In this document: positions 49,121-57,146 of the stretch, one piece after another
How positions within the stretch are numbered: the first letter of the stretch is position 1
Layout: the number at the start of each line of letters is the position of its first letter
DNA from: Streptococcus suis
GTDB taxonomy: Bacteria; Bacillota; Bacilli; Lactobacillales; Streptococcaceae
Length of the DNA: 64,000 nt
NCBI RefSeq assembly: GCF_016775005.1
Contig: NZ_JAEUXI010000001.1
Location: 186,001-250,000 of the forward strand
Direction: 5' to 3'
Notes under the pieces: generated by a model
What the model was told of the DNA's origin: nothing
The model's input: the letters and a program-made list of their open reading frames with translations, nothing else
Databases searched by the model: none
Program-made: the position numbers and the translations under genes

Positions 49121-49200
49121 TTTTTTCAACATACAGTCATTATTCCCTCAAAAAACTATTTCATATATTAAAGCATTTCACTTGTGAATACCGTTCTAAG
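49121..49200. repeat. Dispersed repeat related to 40085-40185
   Basis: Shares the blocks TTTTTTCAA.ATACAGTCA, CTCAAAAAACT and ACTTGTGAAT in order with the tracrRNA-mnmE spacer. Boundaries are unclear. Confidence 0.4.
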
Positions 49201-49205
49201 ATATA

Positions 49206-49247
49206 AAAACTACATGTGGTCAGTCCACATGCAGTTTACAAGGTATT
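49206..49247 (-). terminator. Terminator of the fetA-fetB operon
   Basis: AAACTGCATGTGG and CCACATGTAGTTT form a stem with a short loop, followed by TTAT on the minus strand. Confidence 0.75.
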
Positions 49248-49248
49248 C

Positions 49249-50010
49249 TTATTCAAACTCCAACTGGGCCTTGTCGGTAAAATAGGTCTGGTAGGCTGCG
49301 TAGGAGGCTATTACTGAAGCCAGACTGGTCGCAGACAGTAACATAAACATGACCATAATCTGATAGCGAATGGCATGGACTGGATCAACGCCTGCAAAAA
49401 TCAGACCTGACATCATCCCAGGCAGGCTGACCAGACCGACTGTCTTGGCTGAATCAATGGTGGGCTGCATACCTGTTTTGATAGCCTCTCGTAAGATATC
49501 CTGTGAAGCCAATTTGACAGTTGCTCCCAGACTGAGTTTTTCCAAAACTTGTTGACGGTTGTCTGTGAAAGACTTGTACATAGCCCGATAGGACAGGCCG
49601 ATGGCCGTCATGGCATTACTTGCCAACATCCCTGAAATGGGAATGACCTGCGAAGGAATAAACTGAATTGCCCCTGATAAAATCAGGATTGTCAGAGTCA
49701 GACCAGTCGAAGCAAGCAGGGCTAGAAAGGGATGAAGCAGGGATTTCTTACTATTGGGGTTGCGTTTGTTGGCTTGGACACTGGCATTGTAGAGAATAAT
49801 CAAAACCATTGCCAAGCTGAGAAAAATATTGGAGGCTTGGAAGATAAACTTGAGAATGTAGCCGACAAAAATCAGCTGAAGGACAGTTCTGACAACTGCC
49901 ATGAAAATATCCTTGGTCAAGCCAAGTTTTTCCTTTTGGCTGATGCTCATTGCTACCAAGACCAGCCCGAAAACAAGAGCTAGGGATAGGTTATCTACTG
50001 AAACATTCAT
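49249..50010 (-). CDS. fetB: ABC transporter permease FetB-like (YbbM/UPF0014)
   Basis: A 253-residue membrane protein with about seven TM helices. The family signature runs through GMLASNAMTAIGLSYRAMYK and VGLVSLPGMMSGLIFAGVDPVHAIRYQIMVMF. FetB with FetA is described as an iron exporter that helps resist oxidative stress in enteric bacteria. The ATG overlaps the fetA stop in ATGA. Confidence 0.88.
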   Translation of the reverse strand: MNVSVDNLSLALVFGLVLVAMSISQKEKLGLTKDIFMAVVRTVLQLIFVGYILKFIFQASNIFLSLAMVLIILYNASVQANKRNPNSKKSLLHPFLALLASTGLTLTILILSGAIQFIPSQVIPISGMLASNAMTAIGLSYRAMYKSFTDNRQQVLEKLSLGATVKLASQDILREAIKTGMQPTIDSAKTVGLVSLPGMMSGLIFAGVDPVHAIRYQIMVMFMLLSATSLASVIASYAAYQTYFTDKAQLEFE

Positions 50011-50645
50011 ACTTGGACCCGACCTCCTTCTATTCGCAAAATCTTTTGAGCTGCCTCAATCTCTGACTGGTCATGAGTGACTTCAATCAAGGTATTTCCT
50101 GCGGCTTGGTAGTCTGCCAAGAGCTTGTTGACAATGGCCTTGGTTTCAGCGTCCAATCCTGCAGAGATTTCGTCCAAGAGTAAGACTTTTGGCTCAAAGA
50201 GTAGATTGCGGATGAGGGCAACTCGCTGCTTTTCTCCTCCTGATAATTCTGTGATTTTCTTGCTTAAAAATTCTGGTGCTAGATTGACAGTTTCTAAAGC
50301 CTTGAGGGCTTTGGTCTGGTCAAATGCCAGCTGACGAATGGTAAATGGAAACTGGAGATTGTCTTTGACGGTCTGGCCAAAGAGAACTGGCTGTTGAAAA
50401 CAATAGGAAACTTCCCTCCTGTAAGTCGGCATATCCAGCTCTGCTATGTCCCGCCCCCGAAAGAAAATAGTCCCACTGGTCGCAGATGTCAAGCCTGCCA
50501 ATAGTTTGAGAATAGAGCTTTTGCCACTGCCCGAAGGTCCAACCAGGGTTAGTCGCTCGCCTGCTGCAATGGTGAAGCTGATGTTAGTTAAAATCGACTT
50601 ATCTTTGTCCGATAAGCCGACCGATTGAAGTTGGAAAATGTTCAT
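50007..50645 (-). CDS. fetA: ABC transporter ATP-binding protein FetA-like (YbbL)
   Basis: A 212-residue ATPase with Walker A VGPSGSGKSSILK (about 33-45), Q-loop CFQQPVLFG, signature ELSGGEKQR, Walker B VLLLDEISAGLD and the H-loop His in VTHDQSE. The start is the ATG at 50645, directly after the cupin stop; a longer reading would overlap the cupin gene by 145 bp and is rejected. Small size and the pairing with FetB match the YbbL family. Confidence 0.9.
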   Translation of the reverse strand: MNIFQLQSVGLSDKDKSILTNISFTIAAGERLTLVGPSGSGKSSILKLLAGLTSATSGTIFFRGRDIAELDMPTYRREVSYCFQQPVLFGQTVKDNLQFPFTIRQLAFDQTKALKALETVNLAPEFLSKKITELSGGEKQRVALIRNLLFEPKVLLLDEISAGLDAETKAIVNKLLADYQAAGNTLIEVTHDQSEIEAAQKILRIEGGRVQV

Positions 50646-50646
50646 C

Positions 50647-51075
50647 TTAATGACCGTGCTCTTCTGCTTCTTCAGCAGCGATAGCGATGGCTTGGGTTTC
50701 ATGAACTGTCCCGTGAGCGTGGTGGGCTGGTCCATAGATAGAGTAGATTTTAAGGTCTTCTTGGCCGATGTTGATGACATTGTGGTAGGCACCGTTTGGA
50801 ATCAAAATGGCGTCTTCTGGTCCAACTTCCGTATCAAGCGTAATATTGTCAGCTGATTCGCCCATGATAACACGGCCGTGGCCTTGCTCAATGCGGAGGA
50901 ACTGATCATTTTCATTGTGGACTTCTGCACCGATGTCGCCGCCGACTGGGATAGACATGAGGGTAACTTGCAAGAGTTCCCCAGTCCAGAGGGCTGTGCG
51001 GTAGTTAGTATTTTCAAGCGTTGCTGTTTCGATATTGGTTACAAATGGAGCTTTTCCGTAGTCTTTTGTTTTCAT
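50647..51075 (-). CDS. Cupin-domain protein
   Basis: A 142-residue single cupin. Metal-type motif 1 is in GAEVHNENDQFLRIEQGHG (H53, with Gln58 where Glu is usual), and motif 2 includes PNGAYHNVIN with H98. The C-terminus is His/Glu-rich (ETQAIAIAAEEAEEHGH) and could bind metal. It is the first gene of the cupin-fetA-fetB operon and lies under two PerR/Fur-like boxes, so a role in metal or redox homeostasis is likely but unproven. Confidence 0.75.
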   Translation of the reverse strand: MKTKDYGKAPFVTNIETATLENTNYRTALWTGELLQVTLMSIPVGGDIGAEVHNENDQFLRIEQGHGRVIMGESADNITLDTEVGPEDAILIPNGAYHNVINIGQEDLKIYSIYGPAHHAHGTVHETQAIAIAAEEAEEHGH

Positions 51076-51092
51076 AATTATTTACCTCTAAA

Positions 51093-51129
51093 TTATAATC
51101 ATTCCAAACTTTCTTTAGAATAATTCTAA
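51093..51129 (-). promoter_or_regulatory. Two PerR/Fur-type boxes upstream of the cupin-fetAB operon
   Basis: TTAGAATAATTCTAA (51115-51129) is a perfect 7-1-7 inverted repeat. TTATAATCATTCCAA (51093-51107) is a near copy 22 bp away. Both fit the PerR/Fur family consensus. The first overlaps the -10 and start site, the second lies in the 5' leader, so repression is expected. Confidence 0.75.
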
Positions 51130-51156
51130 TTATACTACTTTCGAAATACTTGTCAA
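51129..51156 (-). promoter_or_regulatory. Promoter of the cupin-fetAB operon
   Basis: A perfect TTGACA (51156-51151), a 16-bp spacer and a perfect TATAAT (51134-51129). Confidence 0.9.
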
Positions 51157-51207
51157 GCTTTTTTAGAAACATTATAATTTTCAGACAATACTTAGAGACC
51201 TGATAAG

Positions 51208-51240
51208 AAAAAGCCACCTTTCGGTGGCACATGCATCATC
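51208..51240 (-). terminator. Terminator downstream of the serine protease gene
   Basis: GCCACC-GAAA-GGTGGC followed by T5 on the minus strand, about 170 bp after the protease stop. The gap between (51241-51406) shows no gene. Confidence 0.8.
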
Positions 51241-51406
51241 TTTCCAACTCAAATAAGCATCAAAATCGTAATCCCAAGTACTGAGCACACTTGTAGACCA
51301 GCAAAGCTTCTTTGAAGTTTATTTACTTTCCATCATTTGAACAAACTAACGCTACTATCGAATAGCCTAGTTCTCTGTTCTATTTCATTTATCTATTCTA
51401 GGAATC

Positions 51407-52186
51407 TTAGTAGATATCGATATTAGTAATTCCATGTTTGTCAAATAGTTTTGACTTCATTTCCAAAGTTAATGGTGTAATGACAATCCTCGAATTTCCG
51501 TCGATATTTGTTGCCACACCAACAATTCGTCCATCAATGATAATTGGTGAACCAGATTGTCCTTTGATGCCTGTAATATTCGTTTGGAGGAGCCCATCTT
51601 GTCTAACTTCTGTTATGGTTCCATATTCGTACTCCCAGCGACCATATAGATTGATACTGTTACTTACGATTAAGAACTTTCTTCCAACCAAATCATAGGT
51701 ATTACGATAGATCCCAAGACGAGCATTTGCAGTGTTAGCATTTTGTGTTTTTCGACTTGGAGTGGTTATTTTTACCAAAGCAACATCCCGACGAACATCC
51801 CATATTCCTCCATAACCTGGCATGGGGATAAATGGATTGGCTGAATTGGTACGTTTTATTTCTGATAATTCATAGTATGGAGAAGCGTCGCCCCATACGG
51901 CATTTCCAGACCAAGTGCGTGAGGTTACTTGACCGTTCGAATCATCTGCTACCACATGTGCAGCTGTTAATAAGGTATTTGGAGCAATTAAGATCGAAGA
52001 GCCTTTTTTAGTCTGACCAGAGCCAACACTAACCTCCAAATAATGTGATAGGTTGTAAGGATAGCTATTACGCAATGTTGAATCAGAAACATGCGTTGTC
52101 TGCGCCTCAACCTCTGTTGTGATAGGAGGAGCTACTGACAGACCCAGACTAAGAAGGACGACACCGAGCATACATTTTGTTTTCAT
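51407..52186 (-). CDS. Secreted trypsin-like serine protease
   Basis: A 259-residue S1-family protease with an N-terminal signal peptide (about 1-28, VAPPITTEVEAQ region). The catalytic triad is H77 (TAAHVV), D134 (RRDVALVKI) and S211 (GIKGQSGSPIIIDGR). The arrangement resembles V8/glutamyl-endopeptidase-like (S1B) exoproteins of Gram-positives. There is no cell-wall anchor, so it should be secreted. It stands alone, with a palindromic operator over the promoter. Substrate and role in the host are unknown. Confidence 0.88.
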   Translation of the reverse strand: MKTKCMLGVVLLSLGLSVAPPITTEVEAQTTHVSDSTLRNSYPYNLSHYLEVSVGSGQTKKGSSILIAPNTLLTAAHVVADDSNGQVTSRTWSGNAVWGDASPYYELSEIKRTNSANPFIPMPGYGGIWDVRRDVALVKITTPSRKTQNANTANARLGIYRNTYDLVGRKFLIVSNSINLYGRWEYEYGTITEVRQDGLLQTNITGIKGQSGSPIIIDGRIVGVATNIDGNSRIVITPLTLEMKSKLFDKHGITNIDIY

Positions 52187-52210
52187 TAGAAAACCTCCTT
52201 TTTTGTTTTA

Positions 52211-52230
52211 TTATATCAATATTGATATAA
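52211..52230. promoter_or_regulatory. Perfect 20-bp palindrome in the protease promoter
   Basis: TTATATCAATATTGATATAA is fully self-complementary. On the minus strand it covers the spacer and -10 of a promoter TTGTTC, 17 bp, TATAAT (52241-52213). This is a strong candidate for a dimeric repressor site; the regulator is unknown. Confidence 0.75.
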
Positions 52231-52319
52231 GTGAACAATTATCTACATGTATTTTTGATGTGTTTTTTCTGTATGTTTATTCCTTTTATTTGGCACCTAT
52301 TCAGTTAGTTTTTCCTACA

Positions 52320-52350
52320 AAACAAGCCACCTTTCGGTGGCTTGTTTCTC
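52320..52350 (-). terminator. Terminator of the ABC-F gene
   Basis: AAACAAGCCACC-GAAA-GGTGGCTTGTTT, overlapping the last base of the gene's stop region on the minus strand. Confidence 0.8.
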
Positions 52351-53893
52351 AAGTCAATTCATTAAAATCCCATACATCGTCCACCCAGCCTTCATAGAAA
52401 TCAGGCTCGTGGCAGACCATGAGGATAGAGCCCTTGTAGGCTTGAAGGGCACGTTTGAGTTCATCCTTGGCATCCACATCCAAGTGGTTAGTCGGCTCGT
52501 CGAGAACCAAGACATTGTTTTCACGGTTCATAAGCAAACAGAAGCGAACTTTGGCCTGTTCTCCACCTGAAAGGACTTGGATTTGGCTTTCGATATGCTT
52601 GGAAGTCAGACCACAACGAGCCAAGGCAGCCCGTACTTCTGCCTGGTTAAGGGCTGGAAAGGCATCCCAAACAGCTTCCAGCGGGGTCTGACGATTGCCG
52701 CCAGCTACTTCTTGCTCGAAATAGCCTAGTTCCAGATACTCCCCACGCTCCACAGAACCACCTAGCGGTGGAATAATCCCCATCAAACTTTTAAGAAGAG
52801 TGGATTTCCCGATACCGTTGGCACCGACAATAGCAATCTTCTGGTTGCGTTCAAAGGTCAAATTGAGCGGTTTACGTGTCAATACACGGTCATAACCAAT
52901 TTCCAAATCAGTCGTTTGGAAGATAAAGCGACTTGGAGTTCGAGCCATTTTGAAATCAAATGATGGCTTTGGTTTCTCTGCTTGGAGCTCAATAATCTCC
53001 ATTTTATCCAGCTTCTTCTGACGAGACATGGCCATGTTTCGAGTTGCAACTCGGGCCTTGTTACGGTTAACGAAGTCCTGCAAATCTGCGATCTCCTTCT
53101 GCTGGCGCTCATAGGCAGCCTCCAACTGAGCCCGCTTCATAGCATGGACTTCTTGGAATTGATAGTAATCACCTGTGTAACGAGTCAAAAGCTGATTTTC
53201 CACATGGTAGACAATGTTAATCACATCATTCAAGAAAGGAATATCGTGCGAAATCAAGACAAAGGCATTTTCATAGTTCTGCAAGTAGCGTTTGAGCCAG
53301 TCGATATGCTCAGCATCCAAGTAGTTGGTCGGTTCATCCAGAAGCAAGATGTCAGGTTTTTCCAAGAGCAATTTTGCCAAAAGAACCTTAGTCCGTTGAC
53401 CACCAGACAACTCTGTCACGTCCTTGTCCATGCCATAGTCCATGACACCAAGCGCACGCGCTACTTCGTCAATCTTGGCATCAAGCGTATAGAAATCACG
53501 GCTTTCCAGACGGTCTTGCAGTTCGCCAACTTCTTCCATGAGGGCATCCATATCGGCATCCTCTTCTGCCATAGACATATAAATATCATTGATACGAGCT
53601 TCTGTCTTGAAGAGTTCATCGAATGCTGTCCGCAAGACATCACGGACTGATAGACCTTTTTCTAGTTTAGCATGCTGGTCTAAATAACCTGCTGTTACAT
53701 AACGTGACCATTCAACCTTGCCTTCATCTGGCTGCAACTGACCTGTCACGATAGACATGAAGGTCGATTTCCCTTCACCATTGGCACCGACAAGACCGAT
53801 GTGCTCCCCTTTCAAGAGACGGAAGGAGACATTCTCAAAAATCGCACGGTCACCAAAACCATGACTCAAATTCTTTACTTCTAAAATACTCAT
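52349..53893 (-). CDS. ABC-F family ATPase (YkpA/YbiT-like)
   Basis: A soluble duplicated ABC protein (514 residues) of the ribosome-associated ABC-F family. The first ATPase has VGANGEGKSTFM, ELSGGQRTKVLLA and LLLDEPTNYLD; the second has VGANGIGKSTLLKS, VLSGGEQAKVRFC and LVLDEPTNHLDVD. The interdomain linker (about 235-310) holds a charged coiled coil (YERQQKEIADLQDF). The signature SGGQ and DEPTNxLD motifs define the class. The lack of a membrane domain and of a nearby resistance gene favours a housekeeping translation factor over an antibiotic-resistance protein. Confidence 0.9.
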   Translation of the reverse strand: MSILEVKNLSHGFGDRAIFENVSFRLLKGEHIGLVGANGEGKSTFMSIVTGQLQPDEGKVEWSRYVTAGYLDQHAKLEKGLSVRDVLRTAFDELFKTEARINDIYMSMAEEDADMDALMEEVGELQDRLESRDFYTLDAKIDEVARALGVMDYGMDKDVTELSGGQRTKVLLAKLLLEKPDILLLDEPTNYLDAEHIDWLKRYLQNYENAFVLISHDIPFLNDVINIVYHVENQLLTRYTGDYYQFQEVHAMKRAQLEAAYERQQKEIADLQDFVNRNKARVATRNMAMSRQKKLDKMEIIELQAEKPKPSFDFKMARTPSRFIFQTTDLEIGYDRVLTRKPLNLTFERNQKIAIVGANGIGKSTLLKSLMGIIPPLGGSVERGEYLELGYFEQEVAGGNRQTPLEAVWDAFPALNQAEVRAALARCGLTSKHIESQIQVLSGGEQAKVRFCLLMNRENNVLVLDEPTNHLDVDAKDELKRALQAYKGSILMVCHEPDFYEGWVDDVWDFNELT

Positions 53894-53960
53894 AATTTCC
53901 TCACAACATCAAAGAACTGGAGTAACAAACCCCAGTTTTTACTTTTATTTTCGCAGTCTT

Positions 53961-54060
53961 GAGTGGAATTTCTTCGCCTATCAGCTGTGAAATTCCTACT
54001 CAACCTTGCGGGGGTTAGACAACGAAATCAAACTCTACGAGTTACTGATTTCTGTCTAAC
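53961..54060. repeat. Two inverted repeats at the glmM end
   Basis: GAGTGGAATTTC (53961-53972) with GAAATTCCTACTC (53989-54001), and a second one with arms 54014-54030 and 54046-54060 (GTTAGACA and TGATTTC/GAAATCA). The outer arm of the second contains the glmM stop codon (54056-54058). Confidence 0.75.
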
Positions 54061-55405
54061 TCCCGATTTCCGCACGGACCACATCGGCAATGGTATCCAC
54101 GTAGTAATCGACTTCAGCATCCGTTGGTGCTTCTGCCATGACACGCAAGAGGGGCTCAGTGCCACTTGGGCGAACCAAGATACGACCGTTGCCAGCCATT
54201 TCTGCTTCCATTTTTTCAATGATAGCTGCAATAGCAGGCACTTCCATTGCCTTGTCTTTCATGCTGTTTTCCACACGGATATTAACCAATTTTTGTGGGT
54301 AAATGGTCACTTCTGCTGCCAATTCTGACAACTTCTTACCAGTTTCTTTCATGATTTTGGTCAATTGCACAGCGGTCAACTGGCCGTCACCTGTGGTGTT
54401 ATAGTCCATTAAAATCACGTGTCCTGATTGCTCACCACCGACATTGTAGCCACCTTTACGCATTTCTTCTACCACATAACGGTCACCAACTGCGGTCACA
54501 GCTTTTTCAATACCTTCACGATCCAATGCCTTATGGAAACCGAGGTTGGACATAACTGTAGTCACAATGGTATTTTTGGCCAAGAGCCCCTTATCTGCCA
54601 AGTTTTTCCCGACAATGTACATGATACGGTCACCATCAACTAGGTCACCATTTTCATCGACAGCAATCAAGCGATCACTGTCACCGTCAAAGGCAAGGCC
54701 AATTTGGCTGCCTGTCTCCTTGACCAGTTCTTGCAATTTTTCAGGATGGGTAGAGCCGACCCCTTCGTTAATATTCAAACCATCTGGCTTTTCCGCCATA
54801 ACTGTCAATTCGGCACCGAGATCAACAAAGACTTGACGGGCACTGGTTGCTGCTGCACCATTGGCTGTATCAAGTGCAACTTTCATTCCTTCCAACTCCA
54901 GGCCTGTTGACACTAGAAATTGTTGGTATTTGCGCAAGCCCTCTGGATAATCCACCACATCACCCAAGCCTTGTGCTGATGGACGTGGAAGAGTATCTTC
55001 TTCTGCGTCCAAAAGAGCCTCAATTTCCGCTTCCAATGCATCATCCAACTTGAAGCCATCGCCCGCAAAGAACTTAATACCATTATCTTGAGCAGGGTTG
55101 TGGCTGGCTGAAATCATGACACCCGCGCTAGCTTTTTCCGTACGAACCAAATAAGCCACACCTGGGGTTGCCAAAACACCCAACTTATAAACGTGAATCC
55201 CTACTGAAAGAAGACCTGCAACCAAGGCAGCTTCCAACATCTGACCTGAAATTCGTGTATCGCGTCCTACGAAAACACGAGGTGTTTCTGTCTCATGTTG
55301 GCTCAATACATAACCACCAAACCGCCCCAGTTTAAAGGCTAATTCAGGTGTCAATTCTACGTTTGCTTCTCCACGGACTCCGTCCGTACCAAAATATTTA
55401 CCCAT
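54056..55405 (-). CDS. glmM: Phosphoglucosamine mutase
   Basis: Converts glucosamine-6-phosphate to glucosamine-1-phosphate for UDP-GlcNAc and peptidoglycan. The 449-residue product has GTDGVRG, the phosphoserine loop [13 protein letters not shown] (S101), the metal loop FDGDSDR and the phosphate-binding [12 protein letters not shown]. It follows cdaR and cdaA, the conserved cyclic-di-AMP/cell-wall arrangement. Confidence 0.97.
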   Translation of the reverse strand: MGKYFGTDGVRGEANVELTPELAFKLGRFGGYVLSQHETETPRVFVGRDTRISGQMLEAALVAGLLSVGIHVYKLGVLATPGVAYLVRTEKASAGVMISASHNPAQDNGIKFFAGDGFKLDDALEAEIEALLDAEEDTLPRPSAQGLGDVVDYPEGLRKYQQFLVSTGLELEGMKVALDTANGAAATSARQVFVDLGAELTVMAEKPDGLNINEGVGSTHPEKLQELVKETGSQIGLAFDGDSDRLIAVDENGDLVDGDRIMYIVGKNLADKGLLAKNTIVTTVMSNLGFHKALDREGIEKAVTAVGDRYVVEEMRKGGYNVGGEQSGHVILMDYNTTGDGQLTAVQLTKIMKETGKKLSELAAEVTIYPQKLVNIRVENSMKDKAMEVPAIAAIIEKMEAEMAGNGRILVRPSGTEPLLRVMAEAPTDAEVDYYVDTIADVVRAEIGS

Positions 55406-55430
55406 TTTAATTCGATTCCTCTTTGATTAT

Positions 55431-56135
55431 TTATTTGATTTTTGTAATGGTTGCTTGTACACCAGCTTCACTTTCTGAAAGCACCACCGGCAATACATTT
55501 CCTTGTTGGTCAACCGCTTGAATCGTTGCGGTTGCACTAAAATCACTGGACAGATTGGCTGCATCTGTCACAACTGCTTCAACATGATCAATCAAAGCCA
55601 TGGTATCTTCATCCGTTGTCACCTTAACGGCTGATACACTGACTGAAACCTTGGATGCCATGTAGCCATCTGCAAGCTGATTGCTATAAATCACTCCTTG
55701 AACAGCAAAGGTCTTGCTCACTTTTTTACCGATTTTCAAGGTCATCTCAGATGGATTCAAGCTCGCACTCACGCCAGTTGGAAGATTGGAAACCTGCAAG
55801 GGAACCGAATGGGTCCCTGGCTCCAAATCAGTCAAATCTGCTGTCACCTGGAAGGTGCGGGTTGATTCATCTGACTCTCGCTGTAAAATCACACGGTTGG
55901 AGCCAATCAAGTCCACATTGACCGTCGAAGAAAAACCTGAGATGAAATAGGCTTCACTATCGTACTTGATTTCAATCGGGATATTGGTCAGGGTATGTGT
56001 ATAGGTTTCTGACTCTGTACTTTGAACAGTTGAAACGGAATTTTTGTAGTTGGTCGTGGTCGCATTAAAAAACAAGACCAGGGCAATGACGGCCGATAGG
56101 ACCAACTGTCCAATTTTTTTCACCTTATCCTGCAT
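55431..56135 (-). CDS. cdaR: CdaR (YbbR-domain regulator of CdaA)
   Basis: A 234-residue single-pass membrane protein: N-terminal TM (about 8-25), then extracytoplasmic beta-rich YbbR domains (about 45-130 and 135-225). CdaR binds and modulates the diadenylate cyclase CdaA. Its ATG follows the cdaA stop immediately (TAG ATG). Two YbbR repeats rather than three or four, as in some streptococci. Confidence 0.92.
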   Translation of the reverse strand: MQDKVKKIGQLVLSAVIALVLFFNATTTNYKNSVSTVQSTESETYTHTLTNIPIEIKYDSEAYFISGFSSTVNVDLIGSNRVILQRESDESTRTFQVTADLTDLEPGTHSVPLQVSNLPTGVSASLNPSEMTLKIGKKVSKTFAVQGVIYSNQLADGYMASKVSVSVSAVKVTTDEDTMALIDHVEAVVTDAANLSSDFSATATIQAVDQQGNVLPVVLSESEAGVQATITKIK

Positions 56136-56978
56136 CTATTTTCCCCTCCACAATCGTTGCCACCAGCTGATGCTGGATTCTGTGCTGAGAATAAATTTTG
56201 AACGGAGGAAACTCTCCAGTTCTTCCTTAGACAGATCGTGCTGGAAAATGCCATTTTGGGCAATCGAGATACTACCTGTTTCTTCTGACACAATCAAAAC
56301 AAGGGCATCCGATACTTCTGACAGGCCAATTGCAGCCCTGTGACGAGTCCCAAACTCTTTTGAAATCCCTGCACTTTCTGATAGGGGCAGGTAGGCACAG
56401 GCTACGGCTATCTTGTTTTCCCTGACAATGACGGCACCATCATGCAAGGGCGTATTGGGAATAAAGATATTGATCAATAATTCACTGGAAATATCTGCGT
56501 GTAGCCCAATTCCAGTCGATGCGTATTCTTGAATGGTCTGTGCTCCTTCGATAGCAATTAGGGCACCAATTTTCCGTGGTGCCATATAGGCAACGGATTT
56601 GAGCAGGGATTGAACCAAAACTTCTTCTGAACTGAGACTGGTCCCCATAAATAACTGAGTCGTCCGACCAAGTTTTTCTAAAATCGCTCGCAATTCCGGC
56701 GCAAAAATCACAACCGCTGCGATGACCCCATAAGTGATGACCTGGTTCATCAACCAGGAAATCGTTTGAAGACCGAGCAAACTCGCTACAATTTGGGCGA
56801 ACAAGAAGAGAAAAACTCCTCGAATCAGTACCATAATCTTGGTACCTGCCAGCGACTTACTCAATTGGTAAATCAACAGGACAACCAAACTAATATCAAC
56901 CAGATGAAGCATGGCAATCCAAGGACTAGCGATCAAACTGGACCAATAGTCGGCATCTAATAATTGACTGATATTCAG
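56136..56978 (-). CDS. cdaA: Diadenylate cyclase CdaA
   Basis: Synthesises cyclic-di-AMP. Three N-terminal TM helices (about 25-95) precede the DAC domain with the DGA motif in NTPLHDGAVIVRENK and the RHR motif in GTRHRAAIG. Homology runs upstream of the first ordinary start candidate, a TTG at 56936 with no Shine-Dalgarno: the in-frame reading NISQLLDADYWSSLIASPW is typical of streptococcal CdaA. The best start is a CTG at 56978 with GAGGA about 8 nt upstream; no ATG, GTG or TTG exists between it and the upstream in-frame stop. Length would be 280 residues. Confidence 0.9.
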   Translation of the reverse strand: MNISQLLDADYWSSLIASPWIAMLHLVDISLVVLLIYQLSKSLAGTKIMVLIRGVFLFLFAQIVASLLGLQTISWLMNQVITYGVIAAVVIFAPELRAILEKLGRTTQLFMGTSLSSEEVLVQSLLKSVAYMAPRKIGALIAIEGAQTIQEYASTGIGLHADISSELLINIFIPNTPLHDGAVIVRENKIAVACAYLPLSESAGISKEFGTRHRAAIGLSEVSDALVLIVSEETGSISIAQNGIFQHDLSKEELESFLRSKFILSTESSISWWQRLWRGK

Positions 56979-57024
56979 CTTTCTATCCTCATACTTTCTA
57001 ATTCAATTCACATGTATCAGTCCT

Positions 57025-57030
57025 ATTATA
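57025..57030 (-). promoter_or_regulatory. Extended -10 promoter of cdaA-cdaR-glmM
   Basis: TGATATAAT on the minus strand, about 47 bp upstream of the CTG start; the -35 is not clear. Confidence 0.5.
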
Positions 57031-57134
57031 TCATAAAGTCCCCGACAAATGTCTAATCCTACTTGTTTTCAATGGGATTTCTTACCCATGGCTTGCCCCC
57101 AAGTTCCATTCTAGAAAATCCCCAACCTTTGTGA

Positions 57135-57140
57135 TAAAAT
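57135..57140 (+). promoter_or_regulatory. Extended -10 of murT, leaderless
   Basis: TGATAAAAT ends 6 nt before the murT ATG, so the predicted +1 is the A of the start codon. There is no Shine-Dalgarno. Confidence 0.55.
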
Positions 57141-57146
57141 AGACCC

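Noticed and set aside
52349-53893. Antibiotic-resistance ABC-F protein
   Set aside because: Linker and context resemble housekeeping YkpA/YbiT-like factors; no resistance gene or mobile element is adjacent.
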